Assembly (NCBI GenBank): GCA_963678705.1 | Contig: OY783209.1 | Span: 4,278,001 to 4,342,000, forward strand | DNA: 64,000 nt | Reading direction: 5' to 3' | From: Panorpa germanica | Lineage: Eukaryota; Arthropoda; Insecta; Mecoptera; Panorpidae | Shown: positions 1 to 10,897 of the stretch, piece after piece | Position numbering within the stretch: the first letter of the stretch is position 1 | Layout of the letters: every line of letters begins with the position of its first letter | The notes under the pieces: generated by a model | What the model was told of the DNA's origin: nothing | Database searches by the model: none | Seen by the model: the letters and a program-made list of their open reading frames with translations, nothing else | Translations under genes and position numbers: made by a program

Positions 1-557
1 TAATAAATAATTTTTTTTATACGACACAATATAGAACATACTCATATTTATTGATTTATGATCACATGTACCCATTTCTGCATAAGAGCAATGTATTTTA
101 TGTCAATTTTCAACAACTAATTTCTTTCAAATATGAACGGTTACTCAAATTTTAACAATAAATTCTTTGAGCAGAAATCTACACCTAAAAAAATTTTGAG
201 TTCTAAATAGGAAATTGTTGCTACGCTCATACATACCGAAATTGATAATGTACATAAAAATTCATAAGCATTCAGCGGTGTAGTGCACGCTGCACATGTA
301 TGACAACGTTAAATAAATTAAGTTAAATATATTCCTTTTGTACTCCAGGTTTTTCTTTGAACTCCGTACTTGCTAGAATGTCGAAATAGTTTCTGAGATA
401 AAATAACAAGTTTAGAATATGTATGAAAACAAACAATACATGTTTTAATCGATTGCATTTTTATCTATAGTGATTTATCTTTGTTATTTTTGTAAAAACT
501 ATATTAACGGTATATATAATCCGGCAAATGGTCGTTGGGCGGATTAAAGAAAGGATA
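1..557. other. AT-rich flank, nothing recognised
   Basis: Left flank of the gypsy insertion. I see no open frame of note, no RNA gene and no repeat shared with the rest of the window. Its last four bases together with 561 form the target duplication of the element that follows. Confidence 0.5.
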
Positions 558-561
558 CAGT

Positions 562-1420
562 TGTTGTGATATGTACGACATCTCCCCTATCACAATTTTT
601 CCTTTTTCTTTTCCTTAGAGCAGAAACGCATATGTTTTGTTTTATATGCGTTCCTTTTCTTTGGTTGAGGAGTGTTGTAAGTACGCATATGTCGCACTTA
701 CCTTTTATTTTTAATGATATTAAATGTTAATTATGTAATAGAATTATATTATGTAAACAGTTTTTGTATTAGTATTAAGATTGTAAAGAATAATTATTTA
801 AGTTTAGCGCTTATAAATATTGTCTCTGGTTTGTGGAGATTAATATTGATTTAATGCTGGTAATTCAGTATTGGCGTTCTGTGATGTGAAATAAATTATT
901 ATATATTAAATTGCACAAGACGCTGAAAGCCAGTCTTCTCCTGAGTCTCAAAGCAAGCATTACTATTCGCAACTTCGTACGTATTGAATAGTGAGCACAT
1001 TTCAACTATTAATTAAATTATAACACTATAGAATTACATTTTGTTTTATATCTGTCATCTTCGTTAATCTAATAAAATACTATTGTAATTAAGTAAGCAG
1101 ATATAATATTACAACGAATAAATGATATATTTTAATAAAAGTGTTTGTATTAATAGTAATAAAAAGATACTAATTGTTCAACCGTCGCATGTCGCAACGA
1201 GGTTACTTTAGACCGCTCAAGTATTCTCTAATTGCAACAATACACCGTCTGAACAAGAATCCTTATTAATCATCTTAAGAAAGATATTCGATTACTACTG
1301 TAATTGGTGTTGGAAGTCGTCAACTGAAGAATCTACTACCAGAAGCTAGCATCCCTGCAGAATGTACTAGTAAGCTGAGTAATCTCCTCCAGAACGACAA
1401 GACGACACAATTTTACAACA
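562..1420 (+). repeat. 5' LTR of the gypsy element
   Basis: 859 bp, TGTTG...CAACA, same length as the 3' LTR and with no difference seen by eye. Likely promoter signals are TATAAATA at 812-819 and an arthropod initiator-like TCAGT at 865-869. AATAAA at 890-895 is a possible polyadenylation signal. The promoter assignments are inference from motif position only. Confidence 0.95.
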
Positions 1421-1421
1421 T

Positions 1422-1439
1422 TGGTGTCAGGTGGGGTCT
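1422..1439 (+). other. Primer binding site, perhaps tRNA-Leu
   Basis: The sequence TGGTGTCAGGTGGGG starts one base after the LTR. TGG pairs with the tRNA CCA tail, and TGTCAG would pair with an acceptor strand ending CTGACA, as in many animal tRNA-Leu. The tRNA identity is inference. Confidence 0.65.
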
Positions 1440-1462
1440 CGAAGAGATATTCCTACACATAA

Positions 1463-1726
1463 ATATCCAAGAGGTACGCCCAAAATTTTTTTCTATATAT
1501 TCTACACCTGGATGCAGATCAATTATTCTGGATACCACTACGTCGATCGATTATTTCCAAGATTGCCGAAGAGTACGAGATAGAACGTCAATTCATCTGT
1601 ATTTCACATAATTTTTCTACAAGTCCGGTGGATGTAAAACAACAGCCCGCTGAACCAGAAAAAAAAAAGAAATCTTTTGCCCCCAGCGAATGGATGGATG
1701 CTTCTAGAACAAATGGAATAATCTAA
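1463..1726 (+). other. Open frame without ATG in the gypsy leader
   Basis: A frame of 87 codons stays open from 1463 to a TAA at 1724-1726. It has no early ATG. The translation looks protein-like: a basic/hydrophobic stretch followed by a lysine- and proline-rich run with KQQPAEPEKKKKSFAPSEW near the end. It does not read into gag, which starts 680 bp downstream in its own frame. It could be a decayed accessory frame, a spliced exon or chance. No family was recognised. Confidence 0.25.
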
Positions 1727-1866
1727 ACTGATGTTAATCGTTTCCAGAACCCTGCACACAGCTGTACATAGATCAAAATCGAAAGTTTTTTTTGTTAAGT
1801 ATAATAAGACAGTATCTTTTTATCTTGTATACAATTATTATCATAAATTGATAATTGTATTTTTTT

Positions 1867-2104
1867 CTATTAGTAGCATCCTTGTAATTCATTGAAGCTA
1901 TTATTTTTTTTTAGTATTATATTCAATACTTTTGAATATTTGCTATAACCTATCTATTAGTAGCATCCTTGTAATTCATTGAAGCTATTATTTTTTAGTA
2001 TTATATTCAATACTTTTGAATATTTGTTATAAAATAACAATTTTGTAGCATCATTGTTCAATATTTTTAGTATTATATCCAATACTTTTGAATATCTACT
2101 ATAA
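1867..2104 (+). repeat. Tandem repeat in the gypsy leader, period 87 bp
   Basis: Two nearly perfect units start with CTATTAGTAGCATCC at 1867 and 1954. Each ends with TTTAGTATTATATTCAATAC followed by TTTTGAATATTTG. A shorter third unit (about 2046-2104) begins GTAGCATCATTG and repeats the second half. It lies in the untranslated leader just before gag. Confidence 0.85.
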
Positions 2105-2409
2105 TATTTCCTATAATTGTTTCTACAATTATATTAATTCATGTTTAATATTTTTAGAACATCTTTATGAACGAGAAAGAATTTTGAAAAGGAGAAGTAA
2201 AGAGCTGAAGCAGTTAGATAGCAGTCTGTTCAATCAGAGAGACTACCTTCCTGTTACAACTGCGGTGTCTGAGCCCCATCGGAAATTTCCTGTGAGTTAC
2301 TGTTTTCGCTAGCAATTTTTCCTTGTCAGAATCCTATTTTTCGGAGAGTCGTTTATTGGTACAAAATAATCTTTAGTCTGTATATTATATATAACTTTAA
2401 TTAAGTACT

Positions 2410-5400
2410 ATGGCACCGAACGTTCATTCACTCACACTAGTTGAGAATACAATCAATCTAATTAATGAGTTTTCAAAAAATCTAGAAGTCCAATCAACAT
2501 CCTTAACAATAGTTGAATTAAAAATCAAAAACTTAGACAAAGCTTGGGTTAAATATAGTAGTATCGTAGAAGCATTGCTTCCAACTCTAAAAAATGAAGA
2601 AGCTTCGGCTATCGTTAGTAAGTCTATAGAAGTTGAAAGTATTTATGACGACACTCTTATTTACTTGTTGAATTATAAGCAAACATTTGAGAATGATACA
2701 CATATTGTAGACGACTCAAAAAGTATAGATTCAATAAAAAATCTGAACTTAAGTCCAATGCAACTAACCGTTTTTGATGGAGAATATATTAATTGGCAAA
2801 GTTTTATGGAATTATTTACAAATTTAATTCGTAATAATAGTAAACTATCAAGCATTGAAAAAATGCATTATTTAAAGTTAAATTTGTCAGGAGAACCACT
2901 CAAACTCATAAAGAATTATCCTTTAACAAATGATAATTACGAAATTGTTTGGAACATCCTTTGTAAACGTTATGATAACAAGGTAGCACTTATTGAAACC
3001 TGTTTAAACAATTTAATAAACTACAATGTTATACGTTTAGAGTCCGAAATCAATATCAAAAAACTACTAGATGAAATTAATGAATCGATTAGAGCATTAA
3101 CCGAATTGGGGATATATTCTAATCATTCAGATTTTATGTTAATACATATTTTAAAGACCAAATTAGATTTTAATTCGTCAAAGGAATGGGAAAACAGAAA
3201 TAATTCTGAATTACCAACCTTAAATGAATTTACAGAGTTTCTGGAGAGACGGTGGCGCAATCTAGAAAGAAGAAGGCATATTAAAGTCAAAACATATCCA
3301 AGCGTTCCTAATTCTAATAGTAAACCAGTTTCAAGCAAGCAAATTCCTAATAAGGTCGAAACAAAAACTAAAAATTTGTTCTGTAACCATTGTAAGAAAA
3401 GTGGTCATACAGAAAAGTATTGTTTTATTAAGAAGGAAAATCTAGATACGGGTAACCCTATTGCTCAAGTTAATACTTGTAGGGAGGCCACAATTTTATC
3501 AGAACCTTCTACTTGTTGTGAAAGATCGAAACATCTTATATCTGATGGTTCTCAAGTATCTTTTACTAACAAGACACAACACAATTCAAATAATGAATTA
3601 TGTTTTTTTTATGATTTTGATGAGATCAATACGGGTAATTTACAAAATAATAATGATATTCTAAGTTTTGACAGTAAAAATAAAAATGTTAAGGCTAAGC
3701 AAACAGTTGACACTATCCAATTCAAGATGGTCGCAGCCAAAGCTAAAACCGTATCATTTTTATTAGATACTGGTTCTCAAATCTCCTTGATTAAACAAAA
3801 TATTTTAAATAACAATGTCAGAATTAATAATAAATCTAAAATTCTATTGAAGGGTATTTCTGAAGGCACGCCTTATACCTTAGGTTCACTGAAAACTTCT
3901 ATAATTTTAGATAGTAATAAGTCGAAACAAACTTTACAGGTTGTATCAGAAAATTTCCCCATTAAACACGATGGAATTATAGGGTTAGATATTTTACGGA
4001 AACTAAATGCAGTAATTAATCTAAAAATGAACAGTGTACAATTCTCAGAATGTGGCAAAGTAATTGAGCTCCCACTTATAAATATAAACAATATCGTTTT
4101 ACCAGCACGTACGAGGAAGATAATTCCTATGTCAGGTTCTACAGTAGGAGTTTGTGTAGCCAGGGAATTGTTACCTGAAGTTTTTTTAGCTAATGCATTA
4201 ATCAAGCCCGTCAAAAATATTTTCTATATTTCAATAATAAATTCTTCAATAAAAAATATAATACTTAGTAATTTCAAACCGAATATCATACCGATAGATC
4301 AATTTAGTATTTACCATTTTTCAAAATCAAGTCCTAACAACCGTAAGGAACTTTTATTAAACAATTTAAATCTTTCACATGTCAATTCAGAATTAGTAAC
4401 AGAATTAATAGAAATCTGTGACAGCTTTAATGACATATTTTTTTTACCGGGAGACAAGTTATCTTGTACGAGCGCATTAAGTCATAAGATAAAGATTAAT
4501 TCTTCTAAACCCGTTAACGTTAAACCGTATCGATTGCCCCATGCGCAAAAAGAGATTGTGGAAAAGCATATTCAGGAACTGTTGGTCAACAACATAATTG
4601 AAGAAAGCGACTCACCCTATAACGCACCTTTATTAGTAGTACCAAAAAAACCAGATGCGTTAGGTAATAAACAATTCCGCGTAGTAGTCGATTTCCGTAA
4701 ACTTAACGAGCAGACAACAAGTGACGCCTATCCTTTGCCTCTTATACATGATATACTGGACCAACTTAGTGGTGCAAAATTTTTCTCTACCCTTGACTTA
4801 GCAAGCGGTTTTCACCAGGTCCCTATGCTTCCCGAAGATAAAGAGAAAACAGCATTTAGTGCGAACTTTAAACACTATCAATTTGTAAGAATGCCATTCG
4901 GACTTAAAGGAGCCCCCCCCATGTTTCAGAGACTTATGTCTCACGTTCTCACAGGTTTGCAAGGAATAGATTGCTTAATCTATCTGGACGATGTAGTCAT
5001 TTTTGGAAAAAACATTTCTGAGCACAACCAAAGATTAAAAAACGTTTTTTCTAAATTACGGGAACATAATTTGAAGCTCCAACCATCCAAATGTAACTTT
5101 CTACATAAAGATTTGATTTATTTAGGTCACGTTATTAATGAAACAGGTATTCTACCAGATCCTTCTAAAGTAGAAGCAATAAAGAATTTCCCCATTCCAA
5201 ACAGTCCTAAACAAATTAAAACATTTTTGGGTATGTCTGGTTATTATCGCCGACATATACCGCATTACGCAGAGATAGCCAAACCACTATATAATGCAGC
5301 AAACAGTAATGTTAAAGTATTAGAATGGTCAGACCAATGCGACGAATCATTTAAAACTTTAAAAAATAAATTAACCATATCACCTGTTTTGCAATACCCG

Positions 5401-7359
5401 GACTTTAGTAAAAATTTCGTTGTAACCACGGATGCAAGTAAATATGCTATAGGTGCAGTCCTTTCACAAGGTACTATTAAGGAAAGCCACCCAATAGCAT
5501 ATGCTTCAAGAACTCTAAATAAGGCACAACAAAATTACACAACTACTGAACGTGAGTTATTAGCAGTAGTATGGGCTGTGGCTCATTTTAGACCCTATCT
5601 CTATGGAAAGTTTTTTAGTATCGTAACAGACCATCAAGCCTTGACTTGGTTAATGAGTATTAAGGACCCGAGTTCTAGACTTATGCGTTGGCGGATAAAA
5701 CTAGAGGAATATAATTACGAAGTAATATATAGACCAGGTAGTTCGATTCCACACGTAGATGCCCTAAGTCGCGTATACTCACTTCAGGTTGAAACAATGG
5801 ATGTCACATACGAAAATTATTTAGAAATAATTAAAAATAAAATTATCATAAACAATAAAGTAATTGAACATGATAAAAGTTTATATGACGCACCGACGTC
5901 ATTTTCATTAGTAGATTTTGTATCAAAAGATTTTAAAAATTCAATTGGAAATTCTCCTGAATTAATCAATAAATTTAGTAGTATCAATGCATTTCTAATA
6001 CAAGAAAAAGAAGTATCAGAAATTGCATATGTTGAAATTGATACTAGATTTATTATCTGTTTAATAATTAAGGAATTTCATTTTAATCTACCAAATTATA
6101 AAGAAATATTTTTGGCATTAGTGAATCTGAAAAACTTTTGTACTTTACACAAAATTACTAACATAGCTATGAACAGGTTCGAGTCTGAACTAAGTAAATT
6201 AGATTTTGCCCAGTTACGAACTATGATCAGACATATCTTTGATAAAACAAATATAATAGTACACATTTATAATGACAATATACTTAAAATTAGTGACCCT
6301 GAGTTAATAAACAATGTAATTTCGGAATTTCATGTTAATCCCACAGCAGGCCACTTAGGAGTTTCTAAAACAATTAAACGATTAAAATCACACTTTAAAT
6401 TTCCAAGTATGATTAGAAAAGTTAAAAATTTTATTAGACAATGTGTATCATGTCAAAAGAATAAAGTGTGCAAATTAAATAAATGCCCATTAACAATTAC
6501 ATCGACTTCGAAACATAGTTTCGAAAGGTTGGCTTTGGACATAGTATATCTTCCCAAGAAAGACGACAACGACAAATACAAATACTTACTAACAATACAG
6601 GATGACCTTACTAAATTTACGGAAGCTATTCCTATTATAAACCAGGAGGCAAATACTGTCGCGAAAGCATTAGTAACTAACGTTATTTGTAGGTACGGAG
6701 TTCCTAATATGATCTTAACAGACCAAGGAACAAATTTCATGTCAAAAATTTTTAAAGATATATGCAAATTGTTAAAAATTAAACAATTAAAAACAACAGC
6801 ATTTAGACCAGCAACCAACGGTGCCTTAGAAAGAGTTCATAGAACCCTTGCCGAGTATCTAAGGAATTTTTGTAAAAAGCAGGATGATTGGATAAATTGG
6901 ATTCCCTATGCAATGTTCGTGTATAACACAACTCCGCATACAGCGACCGGTTTTACTCCTTTCGAACTAATTTATGGACATAAGGCAAATCTGCCTTCAA
7001 TTTTTTATAAAGAACCAATTGAGGTAAATACTTATAATAATTTTATAGTAGAACTCAAACACAGGTTACAAGTAGCGAGGGAACTTGCTATAAATAACTT
7101 GGTTAAAAGCAAAGAAAAAACAAAATTATATTTTGATAAAAGGGTCAATTCTCTTTTCACACCTGAAGTAAACGAACTAGTTTTATTAAGAAATGAACAG
7201 TTACCAACTAAAGGACAGTCAAAAAAACTTTTACCCTTATACGTAGGACCGTATAAAGTTACTAAAATTATATCCCCTGTTAATACAGAAATACTAATTG
7301 GTAAAAAACATACGGTAGTTCATAATAATAGGTTGAAGAGATTTTGTACCAATGAATAA
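2410..7359 (+). CDS. Gag-Pol polyprotein of Ty3/gypsy element with DUF1759-like Gag
   Basis: An unbroken 1649-residue polyprotein. Residues about 116-287 form a Gag core of DUF1759 type (FDG, YLKLNLSGEPLKLI, LPTLNEFTEFLERR). A CCHC zinc knuckle follows at C325, C328, H333, C338. The aspartic protease has DTGS at 453-456 and IIGLDIL near 523-529. The RT has LDLASGFHQV around D796 and the YLDD catalytic motif at 858-861. RNase H carries D1008, E1047 and D1074. The integrase has an HHCC finger (H1308, H1315, C1345, C1348) and a DDE triad D1377, D1438, E1474 with the canonical 35-residue gap. It copies element RNA into DNA in the capsid and inserts it in the nucleus. The ATG at 2410 is the first in frame after the leader. 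Gag and Pol are fused without frameshift or stop, unlike many gypsy elements. No catalytic residue appears lost. Confidence 0.95.
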   Translation: MAPNVHSLTLVENTINLINEFSKNLEVQSTSLTIVELKIKNLDKAWVKYSSIVEALLPTLKNEEASAIVSKSIEVESIYDDTLIYLLNYKQTFENDTHIVDDSKSIDSIKNLNLSPMQLTVFDGEYINWQSFMELFTNLIRNNSKLSSIEKMHYLKLNLSGEPLKLIKNYPLTNDNYEIVWNILCKRYDNKVALIETCLNNLINYNVIRLESEINIKKLLDEINESIRALTELGIYSNHSDFMLIHILKTKLDFNSSKEWENRNNSELPTLNEFTEFLERRWRNLERRRHIKVKTYPSVPNSNSKPVSSKQIPNKVETKTKNLFCNHCKKSGHTEKYCFIKKENLDTGNPIAQVNTCREATILSEPSTCCERSKHLISDGSQVSFTNKTQHNSNNELCFFYDFDEINTGNLQNNNDILSFDSKNKNVKAKQTVDTIQFKMVAAKAKTVSFLLDTGSQISLIKQNILNNNVRINNKSKILLKGISEGTPYTLGSLKTSIILDSNKSKQTLQVVSENFPIKHDGIIGLDILRKLNAVINLKMNSVQFSECGKVIELPLININNIVLPARTRKIIPMSGSTVGVCVARELLPEVFLANALIKPVKNIFYISIINSSIKNIILSNFKPNIIPIDQFSIYHFSKSSPNNRKELLLNNLNLSHVNSELVTELIEICDSFNDIFFLPGDKLSCTSALSHKIKINSSKPVNVKPYRLPHAQKEIVEKHIQELLVNNIIEESDSPYNAPLLVVPKKPDALGNKQFRVVVDFRKLNEQTTSDAYPLPLIHDILDQLSGAKFFSTLDLASGFHQVPMLPEDKEKTAFSANFKHYQFVRMPFGLKGAPPMFQRLMSHVLTGLQGIDCLIYLDDVVIFGKNISEHNQRLKNVFSKLREHNLKLQPSKCNFLHKDLIYLGHVINETGILPDPSKVEAIKNFPIPNSPKQIKTFLGMSGYYRRHIPHYAEIAKPLYNAANSNVKVLEWSDQCDESFKTLKNKLTISPVLQYPDFSKNFVVTTDASKYAIGAVLSQGTIKESHPIAYASRTLNKAQQNYTTTERELLAVVWAVAHFRPYLYGKFFSIVTDHQALTWLMSIKDPSSRLMRWRIKLEEYNYEVIYRPGSSIPHVDALSRVYSLQVETMDVTYENYLEIIKNKIIINNKVIEHDKSLYDAPTSFSLVDFVSKDFKNSIGNSPELINKFSSINAFLIQEKEVSEIAYVEIDTRFIICLIIKEFHFNLPNYKEIFLALVNLKNFCTLHKITNIAMNRFESELSKLDFAQLRTMIRHIFDKTNIIVHIYNDNILKISDPELINNVISEFHVNPTAGHLGVSKTIKRLKSHFKFPSMIRKVKNFIRQCVSCQKNKVCKLNKCPLTITSTSKHSFERLALDIVYLPKKDDNDKYKYLLTIQDDLTKFTEAIPIINQEANTVAKALVTNVICRYGVPNMILTDQGTNFMSKIFKDICKLLKIKQLKTTAFRPATNGALERVHRTLAEYLRNFCKKQDDWINWIPYAMFVYNTTPHTATGFTPFELIYGHKANLPSIFYKEPIEVNTYNNFIVELKHRLQVARELAINNLVKSKEKTKLYFDKRVNSLFTPEVNELVLLRNEQLPTKGQSKKLLPLYVGPYKVTKIISPVNTEILIGKKHTVVHNNRLKRFCTNE

Positions 7360-7524
7360 AAACTTGACGAATGAAATGGATTTTGTCAGGGATGATTGTT
7401 TTGTGGAGCAGTGTTAGCTCTATACGATGGGATCAGAATCGTTGTCGACACTTTGCTTCTCTTTTTGTTTTTTTTTCTAGAATTGTAACTCGTATATTTT
7501 GTTTTTATACGTGTCCCTTTTTTT

Positions 7525-7535
7525 TTGAAAGGGGG
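7525..7535 (+). other. Polypurine tract of the gypsy element
   Basis: GAAAGGGGG preceded by a T run directly abuts the right LTR at 7536. This is the expected site for plus-strand priming. Confidence 0.85.
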
Positions 7536-8394
7536 TGTTGTGATATGTACGACATCTCCCCTATCACAATTTTTCCTTTTTCTTTTCCTTAGAGCAGAAA
7601 CGCATATGTTTTGTTTTATATGCGTTCCTTTTCTTTGGTTGAGGAGTGTTGTAAGTACGCATATGTCGCACTTACCTTTTATTTTTAATGATATTAAATG
7701 TTAATTATGTAATAGAATTATATTATGTAAACAGTTTTTGTATTAGTATTAAGATTGTAAAGAATAATTATTTAAGTTTAGCGCTTATAAATATTGTCTC
7801 TGGTTTGTGGAGATTAATATTGATTTAATGCTGGTAATTCAGTATTGGCGTTCTGTGATGTGAAATAAATTATTATATATTAAATTGCACAAGACGCTGA
7901 AAGCCAGTCTTCTCCTGAGTCTCAAAGCAAGCATTACTATTCGCAACTTCGTACGTATTGAATAGTGAGCACATTTCAACTATTAATTAAATTATAACAC
8001 TATAGAATTACATTTTGTTTTATATCTGTCATCTTCGTTAATCTAATAAAATACTATTGTAATTAAGTAAGCAGATATAATATTACAACGAATAAATGAT
8101 ATATTTTAATAAAAGTGTTTGTATTAATAGTAATAAAAAGATACTAATTGTTCAACCGTCGCATGTCGCAACGAGGTTACTTTAGACCGCTCAAGTATTC
8201 TCTAATTGCAACAATACACCGTCTGAACAAGAATCCTTATTAATCATCTTAAGAAAGATATTCGATTACTACTGTAATTGGTGTTGGAAGTCGTCAACTG
8301 AAGAATCTACTACCAGAAGCTAGCATCCCTGCAGAATGTACTAGTAAGCTGAGTAATCTCCTCCAGAACGACAAGACGACACAATTTTACAACA
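7536..8394 (+). repeat. 3' LTR of the gypsy element
   Basis: 859 bp, matching 562-1420 throughout by eye. It is followed by the second copy of the CAGT target duplication. Equality of the LTRs is the main sign of a recent insertion. Confidence 0.95.
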
Positions 8395-8398
8395 CAGT

Positions 8399-9434
8399 AT
8401 TTGTTTATGTAAAATATAGATAAATGTGTGATTAAGATGGAAATTTCTTGGAATAATAACATTTATCCAGGGCCTGTTCAGTAGATCGGGCGACAAGTTT
8501 GAGGGCATTTAAATGTAACTACTGTAAAATAATTTCGCAGCACGCTATTCTAAGGGGGAGCAAATCAATACGCGATAGCATCAACAATAAACTTCTCCTG
8601 AATCGGCTCTGCATTTACCTATAATAATTATGGAAAATTACTTTAAAAAAATACAAAAAAAGCTCGTAAATGTCACACAGTTACAAGGTCTATCAGGTTA
8701 AGAAAGTGGAACTACTTCTTTTGCTAAGTAGAAATTCGTTCCTCTTTTCAAAAAGAATAATGTGAAAATATATTTTACCAGCATGTCCTTTTTTTTGCTT
8801 TTACTGTTTGCTCTTCAAGGAATTGTCATTTCAGGACAGCCCGGTGCACTTCCCACGCAGGCACTTGCAAGGGCATAACACACTACCAAACTAAACAGAT
8901 GATCCTTTGTCAAAAACGTCTCTATTAGTTTCCTCTGGATTATTAATATATTTTTTTAAATTTTATTATTTATTTCGATAATAGTTTTGTCAAGTTTCTT
9001 TCTTATATATATCACAGTCAGAGGCGGATTAATCGGTGGACTAAAGGAGCCCTTCAGAAATGTAATTTGTTAACTGAATGCATTGATGTTAGAGTGAGAC
9101 CAATAGAAACAACAATTACTCTCCAATGAATGATAAATTCATCTACAGTTATGCACTGCTTGTATAAAATGCCATTGGCTTAAAGCCGGCTCCAAACGAT
9201 GCGGTGAACTTTTGATTCAAATGTTTGCCTCCAACGTGTGAGTCAAATATTGGAAGATTGACATGACAAGTTTCCTGCTACACGGTGGAACGATTGTTTG
9301 ATTCGAATTATTTATTTATTTTATTAATTTGTTTAATAAATTGAAACATATTTGTATCATAAAAATACTACCTAGAATTTTTTAAAATAGCTAAAGTATA
9401 GTTTAAATTAAGAGAGTTCGCCTGCGACTCATGG
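8399..9434. other. Unassigned stretch
   Basis: AT-rich DNA with no coding frame of note. Around 9013-9050 a sequence starting CAGAGGCGGATTAA and running to GGAGCCC resembles a hAT terminal repeat, but no partner end was found. Confidence 0.4.
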
Positions 9435-9577
9435 TTAAAAGAGGTTGTGTTGTATAAATCTGCGATACAATGGAAAAGCTCGTTCTCACACATTTTTTTA
9501 AAATGCATATTGTAACTAATAAAATAAAATTCACCATCGTATCACCATTTATGCGACTTTTATAACCTCTTTCATAA
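9435..9577 (+). mobile_element. MITE family D, copy 1
   Basis: A short element of about 143 bp with imperfect inverted ends. The left end is TTAAAAGAGGTTG with TATAAATCTGCGATAC behind it; the right end reads GTATCACCATTTATGCGAC then TATAACCTCTTTCATAA. A second copy is at 37488-37622. The left end starts with TTAA, suggesting a TTAA target as for piggyBac or Kolobok relatives. Confidence 0.6.
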
Positions 9578-10897
9578 AAGGACTATCGAACAAGAAGAAA
9601 TTGAATATGATTGGATATAAATGAGTTGGAGTATCCAGGTACCTTTGTCATTCCCGATATCATAGGGAATATATTACTGGGATCTGAGTACTTCCCGATA
9701 TTTAAATTAAACGAAATTACGTTTTAAAAAATAATGAACAATTAGCAAAATGAAATCGCGGTAGTAAATCTTTGGTTAGGGAATGGGAAATGATATGTGA
9801 TGATTACAATTAAAATTACGATAAAATACTTGACACATAAAATAGTTACAGCCTTCTAAGAATGATTTTAGTGGTTTCTAACCTTAAAAATAAAGTAAAA
9901 AACGTTTATTTGCGGAAGATTTATGTTATACTAAAAATATATAAACTTAACATGATTTTAAAGTAAGATATAATATTTAAATAACATCATTGATAAAATG
10001 TGTACCTTATCCATTTTATCAGGCACTGCCAGGGTGTGAACTTAGGGCCTTTGTTACTGAGGATACTGTATTTGTTACAATTTAACTTCAAATCTAAATC
10101 ACTTAAGAGTCAAAGAAAAATGATCATAATTTTAATAGTGAAATATTTCAAAAGTTCGTGAGATTAATAGATGTTTATAGAGACCTTAAACCTTGTGTTT
10201 GCTATATCTGATTTAACTTTTCTATCATCAAACTCTAGAGAACAACCTAACCTAGTATATTTGCTTGATCAAATATCAAGGACTATATAATATCCTGTCG
10301 ATTACTTCAAGCAGGTTGGATAATAATATTAATGTAAATATTGATTTCTTTATTATGGCTTAAAGATTTATAGGATTTTAATTTTAAAATATCATAACGA
10401 CTTTCCGATTTATGAATGAATCAATTATCTGAATTAACTGATATCAAAATGAAAAAAAAAAAGATAAAATTATGATTATCTGTAAGAAAATACTATTAGA
10501 ATAGTTTGCTGAGACAGTAATCTATTACTACATTTCTCGGAATTTCTAAAATCGAAATGTTGAAGAGAATTATACTTTTATAATGCCGACGTACAGTCTG
10601 ACACGTATCAATGTTCACTGTGGGTTTATTTCGCCATTTAGAATTAGACTGTGTTCAAAATATTCGGTTCGGGATCGTATGAAAGTTATACCTGTCTAAT
10701 TTTTGACGCATTCGTTTAAATAAAATAAAAGTACATACAGTTACTTGTTTCCTATAATAGAAATACTATTAAGGGTAATAAACGGCTCTTTTATAAGCCT
10801 ATAGATTAGCACCCTCATAAAATCACACCAGTTTAACACTGGTAAATGTTAAACAGAAAATGTTAAATTTTGTACGTTACATCTATTTTTGCAGCTA
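9578..10897. other. Unassigned AT-rich stretch
   Basis: No open frame, RNA gene or shared repeat was recognised. A small palindrome, CCAGTTTAACACTGG, lies near 10829-10843. Confidence 0.4.

Larger units (their letters stand above)
562..8394 (+). mobile_element. Complete Ty3/gypsy LTR retrotransposon with single gag-pol frame
   Basis: A 7833-bp LTR retrotransposon. Two direct LTRs of 859 bp (562-1420 and 7536-8394) begin TGTTG and end CAACA. The 4-bp target duplication CAGT flanks it (558-561 and 8395-8398), the usual size for Ty3/gypsy. A primer site starting TGG lies one base after the left LTR, and a purine run GAAAGGGGG touches the right LTR. Between them is a leader of about 990 bp and one long gag-pol frame in the order protease, RT, RNase H, integrase, which defines Ty3/gypsy. 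There is no room for env: only 176 bp separate the stop codon from the right LTR. The LTRs look identical and the frame is unbroken, so the insertion is recent and possibly still able to move. Confidence 0.96.

Noticed and set aside
6453..6818. 121-codon minus-strand frame opposite the integrase
   Set aside because: Shadow of the gag-pol frame; no start context or domain. The same holds for the other antisense frames across 2410-7359.
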